Shown: one piece after another, positions 7,636 to 14,606 of the stretch | Layout of the letters: each line of letters begins with the position of its first letter | How positions within the stretch are numbered: the stretch's first letter is position 1 | Source of the DNA: Rhodospirillales bacterium | Lineage (GTDB): Bacteria > Pseudomonadota > Alphaproteobacteria > Reyranellales > Reyranellaceae | Reading direction: 5' to 3' | Assembly (NCBI GenBank): GCA_016185145.1 | Contig: JACPOB010000149.1 | Span: forward strand, 1 to 32,599 | DNA: 32,599 nucleotides | Notes under the pieces: model-generated | The model's input: only the letters and a program-made list of their open reading frames with translations | What the model was told of the DNA's origin: nothing | Database searches by the model: none | Program-made: the position numbers and the translations under genes

Positions 7636-9165
7636 ATGCGTCTTTCGCCGTTCTGGCTGGTCATCCTGGTGCTGCCGCCGGTGGTGGCGCTCGCCGCTCT
7701 GCCGCCGTTCGGCCAGCGCATGGTGATCCTGGCCGGCATCTATGGGCTGATGGGCTTGGGCTACCAGCTCGTGTTCGGCCAGCTCGGCGCGCTCAACCTG
7801 GCGCAGGGCGCCTTGTTCGGCTTGGGCGCCTATGCGGTGGCGTTGACGGCGCCCATCCTCGGGCCGCTCGCGCTGCCAGTGGCGATCGTGGCCGCGGCGA
7901 TCCCGGCGGCGCTGGTGGCAGGCCCTCTGCTGCGCCTGCAATCGCATTACTTCGCGCTCGCCACCCTGGCGCTTGCCTCGCTGGTCAATCTTCTGGCGGT
8001 GCATGCCGAGAGCCTGACCGGCGGCGCCAATGGTCTTGCCGGTTTCGCGACGGCGTTGCCGCGCGGGGCCGCCCTGCTGGTGACGGTATGGATCTGCCTG
8101 ATCGCGGGCGTGCTGCTCTACGCCTGGCTGTTCGAAGGACCGCTGGGCAGGAAGGCGCAGCTGTTGCGCGAAGCGCCGCTGCTTGCCGCTACGCTCGGCG
8201 TCGACGGCGGCGCCTGGCGGTTCGTGGCGTTCGTCGTCGGCGGCGCGCTGGCCGGGCTGGCAGGCGGCTGTTCGGCCGCCTTGAGCGGCGTCGTCTCCCC
8301 GGAGGCCACCGGCTTTCCGCTCATGGTGATGTGCCTCACCCTGGTGGTGCTGGGCGGCGCACGCCATCCGATGGGCGCGCCCATCGGCGCGGCCCTCGCG
8401 GTCGGCCTGCCCGAGCTGTTGCGCGACCTGCAGGGCGCCTGGCTGCTGGCCTATGCTGTCGCCACGCTCGCCGTCGTGCTGTGGGCGCCCGAAGGCCTCG
8501 CCGGCCTGATCGACCGACTGCGCGGCGCTCGCCGCGCCCTTCCGGTCCCGCCCGGCTTGCCGACATCGGTGCCGCCCGTGCCCGGGGCGCAACGGCTGAC
8601 GATCGACGGCGTCTCGAAGCGCTTCGGCGGCGTGCAGGCGCTGGCCGACGTGTCGCTGCTGGTCGATCGCGGCGAGATCGTCGGATTGATCGGCCCGAAC
8701 GGTTCGGGCAAGACCACGCTGCTGAACGTCATCAACGGACTCGAGCGCGCCGACGGGGGCGCCATCTCGCTCGACGACCGGCACATAGAGCACCTGCCGG
8801 CGCACGCCGTGGCGCGCGTCGGAATCGGCCGCAGCTTCCAGTCGCTGACGCTGGCCGGCGACACCAAGGCGGCCGACCTCGCGCGTGCGGTGGCGACGGA
8901 GGCGGCCTTCCTGCTGCTCGACGAGCCGGCGGCCGGCATCGGCGATGCCGAGCGCCGGGCGCTGGAGTCGTTCCTCGCGAAGCTGCGCGAGTCGGGTCGC
9001 GGCGTGCTGATCGTCGATCACGACATAGAACTTCTGTCGCGCACCTGCGATCGCCTGGTCTGCCTCGACCGCGGCCGCGTCATCGCGAGCGGCCGGCCCG
9101 CCGAAGTGCGCGCCGATCCGCGGGTGCGCGCGAGCTTCCTCGGCCTCGACGGGATCGCGGCATGA
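7636..9165 (+). CDS. Fused ABC permease-ATPase, LivM-LivG, with ATPase signature region missing
   Basis: A 509-residue fusion. Residues 1-310 are a LivM-type permease (GQLGALNLAQGALFGLGAYA near 50; LVVLGGARHPMGAPIGA near 240). From residue about 320 it is a LivG-type ATPase with Walker A GPNGSGKTT (about 353-361), Q-loop Q402 in GRSFQ, Walker B FLLLDEP (D429) and H-loop H462 in IVDHD. Q402 and D429 are only 27 residues apart, whereas LivG proteins have about 85-90. The helical subdomain and the LSGGQ/LPFGLQR-type signature are absent. What remains is AGDTKAADLARAVATE, the tail of the signature helix. All three frames lack the missing part, so this is an in-frame loss of roughly 60 residues, not a frameshift. 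The stop overlaps livF's start (ATGA). Permease-ATPase fusions are known in this family; the deletion is the oddity. Confidence 0.87.
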   Translation: MRLSPFWLVILVLPPVVALAALPPFGQRMVILAGIYGLMGLGYQLVFGQLGALNLAQGALFGLGAYAVALTAPILGPLALPVAIVAAAIPAALVAGPLLRLQSHYFALATLALASLVNLLAVHAESLTGGANGLAGFATALPRGAALLVTVWICLIAGVLLYAWLFEGPLGRKAQLLREAPLLAATLGVDGGAWRFVAFVVGGALAGLAGGCSAALSGVVSPEATGFPLMVMCLTLVVLGGARHPMGAPIGAALAVGLPELLRDLQGAWLLAYAVATLAVVLWAPEGLAGLIDRLRGARRALPVPPGLPTSVPPVPGAQRLTIDGVSKRFGGVQALADVSLLVDRGEIVGLIGPNGSGKTTLLNVINGLERADGGAISLDDRHIEHLPAHAVARVGIGRSFQSLTLAGDTKAADLARAVATEAAFLLLDEPAAGIGDAERRALESFLAKLRESGRGVLIVDHDIELLSRTCDRLVCLDRGRVIASGRPAEVRADPRVRASFLGLDGIAA

Positions 9166-9815
9166 GTGTCGTGCTCGAGATCGGCGACGTTTCGGTCGAG
9201 GCCGGCGAGATCGTGGCCCTGCTGGGCGGCAACGGCGCCGGCAAGACCACGCTGCTGGAGACCGTGCTCGGCTTCCACCCGGGCCGCGTCGTGCTGTTCG
9301 GCGGCGACGCGAGTTCGCTCACCGTCGAACAGCGCGTCCAGTCAGGCGTCGGCTACGTACCGGAGGGACGGCGCGTTTTCGCCGGTCTCACGGTGCGGGA
9401 GAACCTCGAAGCGTCCTCCTCGCTGCCGGCGCTCCAGCGACGCCGGCGGGTCGAGGAGATGCTGGCGCTCTTCCCCATGCTCGCCGAACGGCCGCAGGCC
9501 CGGGCGTGGCTCCTGTCGGGCGGCCAGCAACAGATGCTGGCCCTGGCGCGCGCCCTGATGGACCGGCCGCGCCTGTTGCTGCTCGACGAACCGACGCTTG
9601 GCCTCGCACCGGTGGTCGTGGCCGATCTTCTGCGGCGTCTCGCGGCCATGACGGCCGACGGCACGGCGATCCTGCTGGCCGAGCAGCGCGCGGCTCTGGC
9701 GCTCGGCGTTGCCGGACGCGGCGTCGTGCTCAGCCGCGGCCAGGTCGTGCGGCGCGGCGCTGCTGGCGAGCTTGCGGCCGATCCGACGCTGGCCGACCTG
9801 ATGGCCGGCGCTTGA
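9162..9815 (+). CDS. livF: Branched-chain amino acid-type ABC ATPase, LivF family, short N-terminus
   Basis: A 217-residue ABC ATPase. It has Walker A GGNGAGKTT at 22-30, the Q-loop region GVGYVPEGRRVFAGLTV (typical of LivF), the signature LSGGQQQ at 118, Walker B LLLLDEPTLGLAP, and an H-loop position occupied by Q in LLAEQ, as is normal in LivF. Walker A begins about 15 residues earlier than in usual LivF (about 235 residues). The missing part is the first strand and the aromatic A-loop (Y-G) that stacks on adenine. The start overlaps the stop of the LivM-LivG fusion, so it is translationally coupled. No substrate-binding protein gene is in the window. The last 86 bases lie antisense to the 3' end of the SET-domain gene. 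Confidence 0.9.
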   Translation: MSVVLEIGDVSVEAGEIVALLGGNGAGKTTLLETVLGFHPGRVVLFGGDASSLTVEQRVQSGVGYVPEGRRVFAGLTVRENLEASSSLPALQRRRRVEEMLALFPMLAERPQARAWLLSGGQQQMLALARALMDRPRLLLLDEPTLGLAPVVVADLLRRLAAMTADGTAILLAEQRAALALGVAGRGVVLSRGQVVRRGAAGELAADPTLADLMAGA

Positions 9816-10257
9816 GCGCGGGCTTCGGCGTCCGCGGCCGCTGCCGGCCGGGCAGGACCTCGTCGCGCGAGAGATTGTCGTGCACGTCGTCCATGCGCCG
9901 GTAGTCGATCGTCACCTCTTCGCCGAGCTCGATGTCCCTGACGGCGTAATAGGTCACGTCACCGTCGTCGGACTTCAGGTTGGGCGTCTCGGAATGGTTC
10001 ATGTACCAGCCGACCGAGATGCGCAGGAAGTCGATCGGCGCCCAGTAGCCGCCGGTGGTCCGGATGCCGAAGCGCTGAAAGAGCTTCTTGTGCGGTGAGG
10101 CATGCGCCTTCTCGAGCGGCACCCATCGGCTGTCCTCGGGCGACCAGACGCGGACGAACGCACCTTTCTCGATCCTGGTATCCGAAAAGCAGCCAATGCC
10201 GTGGATCTTGGACGGACCAAGATACAGAAGGGCCTTGTGCCATTTACGCTTACGCAT
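9730..10257 (-). CDS. SET-domain protein with basic C-terminal tail
   Basis: A 175-residue protein with a bacterial SET domain. The N-terminus is SKIHGIGCFSDTRIEKGAFV, the catalytic-core motif NHSETPNL lies near residue 88, and the motif ELGEEVTIDYR lies near residue 110. Folded homology ends about residue 120. The remaining 50 or so residues are almost entirely R, P, A, K and Q (PRTPKPALKRRPSGRP and similar). The last 28 of these are encoded antisense to livF. SET proteins are lysine methyltransferases using S-adenosylmethionine; the target here is unknown. The start is ATG 10257, followed by the basic stretch RKRKWHKALLYLG. The tail may be a genuine nucleic-acid-binding extension or the result of a lost stop codon. 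Confidence 0.8.
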   Translation of the reverse strand: MRKRKWHKALLYLGPSKIHGIGCFSDTRIEKGAFVRVWSPEDSRWVPLEKAHASPHKKLFQRFGIRTTGGYWAPIDFLRISVGWYMNHSETPNLKSDDGDVTYYAVRDIELGEEVTIDYRRMDDVHDNLSRDEVLPGRQRPRTPKPALKRRPSGRPASDRPQARQQRRAARPGRG

Positions 10258-10382
10258 CTTGCGGTGGTCTCGATGTTCACAAGCAGGCGCGCCTTGTGCC
10301 CTGCTTCGAGGGCGAGAGCAATGGAAAGTGTGTAGGCTCTGCAATCGAAGCTTCCAAACCCGATCTATGCCGACGTTGAACC
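10248..10382 (+). pseudogene. Possible IS110-family transposase N-terminal remnant
   Basis: Frame +, positions 10263-10283, reads GGLDVHK. This matches the first strand of IS110/IS1111 DEDD transposases (usually a/vGLDVHK), including the catalytic aspartate. The next 30 residues (QARLVPCFEGESNGK) keep a hydrophobic pattern with an NGK spaced as in that family. After that no homology remains and the frame stops at 10379. No IS ends are visible. It overlaps the first bases of the SET gene on the other strand. This is weak evidence from one motif. Confidence 0.3.
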
Positions 10383-10835
10383 AGCCGCCCATCCCGAGCT
10401 GATCGATCCTCCGTCGAACGACGCCTTCACCCGGCGGCCTTCCACAGCTGTTCCAGAGTCGACTCTCTGCTGCACCTGCCTCTGTGAGATATCCGGGCTC
10501 GCGAGGCTACGCGTCAAACGAGCAAGATGTGTGGAGCACTTCGACCATGTCGGTGCACTGAACGCAATCTGCTTGAGAGCAGCATGGCCCGTACATCTGT
10601 GCACCGCTTAGTGGCTAGCCGATTGCATTATTGTTCAAGGCGCACTGGCATGACGCGGCGATGTAGCTGGTGATTGCAAGTGACCCGGCTCTTGGTCTTG
10701 AACCGAATCCGCCGACTTGCCGTCAATGTCAGCGTTGCGCGCCCAGCTTCGATCCCCCATACGACTTGCGTGCCAAGGCCAGCAGACTACCGCCGGTTAC
10801 CGCGCCGGCCACGTAGGTCGCGGCGGCAAGCAATA
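10383..10835. other. Gene-free, lower-GC stretch
   Basis: I see no credible gene, tRNA, terminator or repeat here. Small open frames exist on both strands but lack a ribosome-binding site, GC-rich third positions or recognisable sequence. The base composition is visibly less GC-rich than the neighbouring genes. Together with the IS110-like fragment to its left, it looks like decayed or imported DNA upstream of nothing in particular (it lies 3' of the AraC gene). Confidence 0.5.
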
Positions 10836-11846
10836 TCAAGCGCGAAGGCTGTTACTGAAGCTGGCGCTATCGGACTCGCCAACCCTGTTTCGCAGGGGAA
10901 AGGGAGCAAGTCCGTGAGCCGCGGCAGCGCGCACGTCGCTCGGGCTCATTCCGAACTCGCGGCGAAAGGCACGACTGAAAGTCGAAGCGTCTGCAAAGCA
11001 GAGCAACTCGGCAACTCTACCGATCGGCAGGTCGTTCGCGTGGTCGCAAAGCAGCGAAAAGCTTTCCGAGAGGCGCCGCCGCTGGATGTAGTTCGCTACA
11101 CCGCCTTCGCCTTCCAGCAATCGATAAAGTTGTGAGCGTGACATCGCCGATTCGCGGCACAACGTCTCCGTTCTCAGCGAAGGCGACTGCAGGTTTCTGC
11201 TGACGGCTCGCCGTACCCTCTCCATCAGGGTTGCTCTAATCAGAGGTCCAGCGTCCGCTGTCGGGGTTGCGGGCGGCGCGAGGCAGGCAACGATCATGCC
11301 TTGAATCGCGGCAGGAAGCCGCTTTACATCCTCTGCGTCGAGATTTGGAAGGTTGCGGTCCAGCAAAAGCATGAAGTCCGCCAGTAGCCTGCCGCTTGGT
11401 GTCGTCAGAGCCGTCGCTGTCGCCGCTTCCAGCATCGCCGCTACCGATCCGAAGCTATCGCGCGCCAGATAGAGCTGCACTCGCTCGTCCTGGGCCCGGG
11501 CACTACTCATTTCTTCTCCCAGCGACACCACGAAGGGCGTGCCCGCTGGAGCTTTCAGTGAAATCCCGCGATGCTCAAGAGTGGTCTCACTACGCTTGGC
11601 AACAGTGATAGCCCAGTGGTCCACCGGATCACGGCGTATCAGCCCTTTCGTCCTGACAACAGAAAGCGCCGGCGCCGACACCCGACTGAAAACGACCCCG
11701 TCCAACTTCCAGCTCAGGTTGCTGGCTGAAAATCCTGTCTCCAATTGAAGAGATGACGTTTCGAATACCGAGCCATACCAGGCACGCCAAGCTTCGAGTT
11801 GTTCGGGGCCCGGCAAGGAGCACGTGGAGAACTCTTCGGACTGCAT
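10836..11846 (-). CDS. AraC-family transcriptional regulator
   Basis: A 336-residue regulator. Residues about 20-190 resemble the AraC-binding-like domain of the NahR/FeaR-type subgroup (TGFSASNLSWKLDGVVFSRV, DHWAITVAKR). Residues about 225-325 are the double helix-turn-helix: first helix pair at LRTETLCRESAMSRSQLYRL, second at IGRVAELLCFADASTFSRAF, then the closing RREFGMSPSDVR. Codon use is less GC-rich at third positions than in neighbouring genes, consistent with transfer. No target gene is adjacent: the stop faces gene-free DNA, and upstream lies the 3' end of the DpgC-like gene on the same strand, 310 bases away. The regulon is unknown. No convincing -10/-35 pair stands out upstream. 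Confidence 0.88.
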   Translation of the reverse strand: MQSEEFSTCSLPGPEQLEAWRAWYGSVFETSSLQLETGFSASNLSWKLDGVVFSRVSAPALSVVRTKGLIRRDPVDHWAITVAKRSETTLEHRGISLKAPAGTPFVVSLGEEMSSARAQDERVQLYLARDSFGSVAAMLEAATATALTTPSGRLLADFMLLLDRNLPNLDAEDVKRLPAAIQGMIVACLAPPATPTADAGPLIRATLMERVRRAVSRNLQSPSLRTETLCRESAMSRSQLYRLLEGEGGVANYIQRRRLSESFSLLCDHANDLPIGRVAELLCFADASTFSRAFRREFGMSPSDVRAAAAHGLAPFPLRNRVGESDSASFSNSLRA

Positions 11847-12156
11847 TTTCTCCCACCCCTAGAACCGGGAGTTGTCTGCACTTCCTTACGGCGTTGCCTG
11901 AATCGTATGCACTGCAGATTGAGCACATCGGCCCTGCGAGAAAAAGGCTGAGCTGGCGCTAATTGCATTTTACAGGGGGTGGATCGACCGTCGGCTCCGA
12001 CCGGTCTGATTTGCCCGCGCGTGGGGAGGCCATCCGCCGGCTCGCTGAACCGTGACTTCTTCATCGGAAAATTCTTCGTCCGGCCAGACTGCCAAAATGG
12101 GATCTTCCAGTCCAAATTGGTCCAAGAAAGCGGGCGAAGGTCACAATGTCGGAAGG
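11847..12156. other. Intergenic stretch upstream of the AraC gene
   Basis: 310 bases with no gene I can support. It should carry the AraC gene's promoter (reading leftward) and the 3' untranslated end of the DpgC-like gene. A short direct repeat, GAAGGTCAC, occurs twice near 12136-12160. No terminator hairpin with a U-run is visible. Confidence 0.5.
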
Positions 12157-13494
12157 TCACGCCCGCCGGCTCTGCGCGTTCCAGAAGAGCTCGAGGTTGG
12201 AGATCAGCGCCGGGCTGAAGTGGCACAGCGCCTGCTCGCGGGCATAGAGCGCCGCGTATTTCCGGAATGTATCGATCGGCTCGGCCGACAGGCGCAGCGC
12301 GCGGCGATTGCCGATCGCGCCGACCGCGCCCGAGCCGGTCAGCCGGTCGATCACGCGCTCGATGGTGGCGTCCATCTCGGCCGGATCGATGACCTCGTCG
12401 CAGATCATGCGGCCGACGTCGGAATCGCAGTCGATGCGGCGCTCGTACATGATCGCCTGGCGCGTGATGCGGTCGCCGACGAAGCGCGCCATCCTGAGGT
12501 TGGCCATCGCCGGGATGATGCCTTCCTTGCGCGCCGGCAGGGTCATGTAGGCGTCGCGGCCGGCGATGTTGAAGTCGGTCGCCAAAAGGATCTGGCAGCC
12601 GCCGCCGATGGCGAAGGTTTCGATCGCCGAGATCCAGAGCTTCTCGATCGAATCGCCCGCAACCTCGTCGGGCGGCACTTCCGGCTTGGCAAGGCCGCGC
12701 ATCATCTTGTTCACGAAGCCCAGGTCACGGACCAGGAACCACAGGAACGGGATCTTGCCGTAGTAGAGGTGCGTGAGGTTGATGCCGGCGTTGAAGATGC
12801 GCCGGCCGGCATACTTGCCCTCGGGCACGACGTCACCGCGCAGCACCGCGACCTGGCTCTGCGGATCGAGGATACAGACATCGGCCGCGATCTCGGTGGC
12901 GGGCTGGGTGGAATTGTCTTCGGAGTTCAGGAAGCGCTTGTTGGCCAGCAGCAGCACCGCCGCCTTGCCCCGGCGCTCGACCCTGGCGAAGCCCAGATCG
13001 AGATGGCCGTCGCGCAGGAACTTGGCCAGCGCCTCGGTCGATTCCTCGCGCGGCAGCAGCATGGCGTGGCAGAGGTGCAGCCCGCACTCGGGGTCGGCCA
13101 GGAACTGGTTGAACAGGATGCCTTGGTCGATCTCGCAGCCGTCCTTGTCGGCCTGCCGCAGCTCTGCCTCGGCCGCGACCTCGGCGGCGCCGGGCACGAG
13201 GCCCGGCACCATCTCGGCGGCGTCGTAGGCCAGCCGCTCGATGCGCACGAACTTCGATCGGTTGGCGGTCAGCCGGTCGTAGAGCGTGCGGGCATGGCGG
13301 CGCAGGAAGGCGAAGCGCGCGTCGCGCGCCGCCTGCTTGATCGCCTCGGCGGTGTCGAAGGCGGCAGGATCGCGCTTGGGCTTGGCCCCCAGCCGGGCCA
13401 GTCGCGCCTTGGCGTCGAGCCAATAGGCAGAGAAACGAGCGGCATCGGCCGCGAAGTCGCCGTTTGCGACCGGTGCCGAGACCACCGAATCCAT
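12157..13494 (-). CDS. dpgC: DpgC-like cofactor-independent dioxygenase (enoyl-CoA hydratase fold)
   Basis: A 445-residue protein of the crotonase superfamily that matches (3,5-dihydroxyphenyl)acetyl-CoA 1,2-dioxygenase, DpgC. There is a long alpha-helical N-terminal domain (residues 1-200) and a crotonase core with the oxyanion-hole segment near 225-240 (FNAGINLTHLYYGKIPF). The strong DpgC landmark is ETFAIGGGCQILLATDF followed by DAYMTLPARKEGIIP (about 310-350). DpgC oxidises a CoA thioester with O2 and no metal or organic cofactor, yielding an arylglyoxylate in glycopeptide-antibiotic precursor synthesis. The partners DpgA, DpgB and DpgD are not in the window, so the true substrate is probably a different aryl- or acyl-CoA. 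The start, ATG 13494, lies 31 bases behind tRNA-Gly on the same strand. Confidence 0.85.
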   Translation of the reverse strand: MDSVVSAPVANGDFAADAARFSAYWLDAKARLARLGAKPKRDPAAFDTAEAIKQAARDARFAFLRRHARTLYDRLTANRSKFVRIERLAYDAAEMVPGLVPGAAEVAAEAELRQADKDGCEIDQGILFNQFLADPECGLHLCHAMLLPREESTEALAKFLRDGHLDLGFARVERRGKAAVLLLANKRFLNSEDNSTQPATEIAADVCILDPQSQVAVLRGDVVPEGKYAGRRIFNAGINLTHLYYGKIPFLWFLVRDLGFVNKMMRGLAKPEVPPDEVAGDSIEKLWISAIETFAIGGGCQILLATDFNIAGRDAYMTLPARKEGIIPAMANLRMARFVGDRITRQAIMYERRIDCDSDVGRMICDEVIDPAEMDATIERVIDRLTGSGAVGAIGNRRALRLSAEPIDTFRKYAALYAREQALCHFSPALISNLELFWNAQSRRA

Positions 13495-13525
13495 GTCTGG
13501 TTCTGCTTCCTGCCCGACACAAAAT

Positions 13526-13600
<75 letters not shown>

Positions 13601-13645
13601 ATCGCTGCCATTCTAGGGCAAATCTCCGGTCGACGAAAACAGGTG

Positions 13646-13793
13646 TCTTGCCGGACCGCGAGCCTCCAGGCCCGCTCATGATCTTCCGGACCGCGAGCCT
13701 CCGGCTCGCTCATGCTTCATGAGCGCGCAGGATGCGCGCGGTCCAGAAGAGCATGAAAATGAGCGGACCTGGAGGTCCGCGCTCCGGAAGAGC
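13646..13793. repeat. Palindromic element cluster, copy 3: one element inserted in another
   Basis: Positions 13646-13680 are a left half (CCGGACCGCGAGCCTCCAGG and on to GCTCATG). Positions 13681-13756 are a complete element whose left arm is the GCGAGCCTCCGGCTCGC version and whose right arm is the GCGCGCAGGATGCGCGC version. Positions 13757-13793 are a right half carrying GCGGACCTGGAGGTCCGC and CTCCGGAAGAGC. The two halves make sense as one element split at its central TCATGA by the other. The right edge supplies the stop context of the cupin gene. Confidence 0.88.
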
Positions 13794-14114
13794 TCACTTC
13801 ACTGCGCCATAAAAGATGATCCAGATGGCGAAATCCTCGGTGAAGTCCTCGAAGCCGTGCTCGGCGTGGGCCGCAGCGAAGCACATGTCGCCCGGGCCGA
13901 CCGCCGTCAGCTTGCCGTCGACGCGATAGAAGCCGGAGCCGGCTGCGACGATGTAGACCTCGTCGCGCTGATGCGGCTTCTGCGGCCCGTTGGTCGGCCG
14001 CGGCGTGAACCGGATTTCGAGATCACCGTCGACGAAGGCCTCGGCCGAGCGGCCGGGCTTCCAGGGCAGGCCGCGCGCGGTGGCCAGAGAAATTGGTGGC
14101 GGGCTTTGATTCAT
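13794..14114 (-). CDS. Small cupin-domain protein
   Basis: A 106-residue single-domain cupin. Cupin motif 1 is compressed to KPHQRDEVYIVAAGSGFYRVDG (residues about 45-67) and motif 2 is VGPGDMCFAAAHAEHGFEDF (about 72-91), with histidine/glutamate ligands typical of a metal-binding cupin. There is no signal peptide. AGGAGG lies seven bases before ATG 14114, a strong ribosome-binding site, and the start overlaps the stop of the small membrane protein upstream (ATGA). The stop falls right at the edge of a palindromic element. A role in mannose isomerisation, dioxygenation or signal binding cannot be told apart from sequence alone. Confidence 0.85.
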   Translation of the reverse strand: MNQSPPPISLATARGLPWKPGRSAEAFVDGDLEIRFTPRPTNGPQKPHQRDEVYIVAAGSGFYRVDGKLTAVGPGDMCFAAAHAEHGFEDFTEDFAIWIIFYGAVK

Positions 14115-14509
14115 GGCGACCTCCTGAAGGCCGTGAAGGGAAAAAACTGCCAGAAACCTGTCGTGTAGCCCACCTGGGCTCCACCGAAGCGACGTTCCCA
14201 GGTCAGGAGTTCCCTTCCTGCCAGCTGGTTAATTCGACCTTCCAGAACTCTGACGTGGGCAGCTTCACGATCTATGTCGCGCCAGATAAATCGCCAAAGC
14301 ATCGCCACGATCGACAGCAGAAAGAGGAAGAGCAGCACATTTACGTAGAGCGGCCCCTGTCGCAGAAACACCAACCCAAGTGCCGCAATGCCAATGGAGC
14401 TCAGCTGGGTCAGCGAAGCGCCTCGGCTGATCACCTGGCTGCGCATGGCCGAATACTCGGCCAGCAGGACCGTGATCGAAAGCTTGTCCCGATCGTCGAT
14501 TTCGCTCAT
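14111..14509 (-). CDS. Small two-helix membrane protein, unrecognised
   Basis: A 132-residue protein with two hydrophobic segments (LSSIGIAALGLVFL near 40-53 and LYVNVLLFLFLLSIVAML near 58-75), flanked by a charged N-terminus (MSEIDDRDKLSITVLLAEYS) and a soluble C-terminal half with a predicted helix (IDREAAHVRVLEGRINQLAG). The start is ATG 14509 because GGAG lies seven bases upstream; an upstream ATG at 14527 has no such site. I do not recognise the family; it resembles the many small membrane proteins with a helical hairpin and a cytosolic tail. It is translationally coupled to the cupin, so the cupin may act at or near the membrane. Confidence 0.7.
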   Translation of the reverse strand: MSEIDDRDKLSITVLLAEYSAMRSQVISRGASLTQLSSIGIAALGLVFLRQGPLYVNVLLFLFLLSIVAMLWRFIWRDIDREAAHVRVLEGRINQLAGRELLTWERRFGGAQVGYTTGFWQFFPFTAFRRSP

Positions 14510-14606
14510 GGCAATCTCCGGTGGCATGTCCTGTCGTTCCTGCAGCCTTCACGATAAGGCTGATCTTTCGGCGAGTCAGCACCGGCCATCCGTGATAGTT
14601 TCGCCG

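Noticed and set aside
10365..10604. A 79-codon minus-strand frame upstream of the SET gene
   Set aside because: Composition unlike local genes and no recognisable features; probably chance in decayed DNA.
12157..13494. A glycopeptide-type biosynthetic gene cluster around dpgC
   Set aside because: No polyketide synthase DpgA, no NRPS and no DpgB/D are within the window; the neighbours are a tRNA, a cupin and a regulator.
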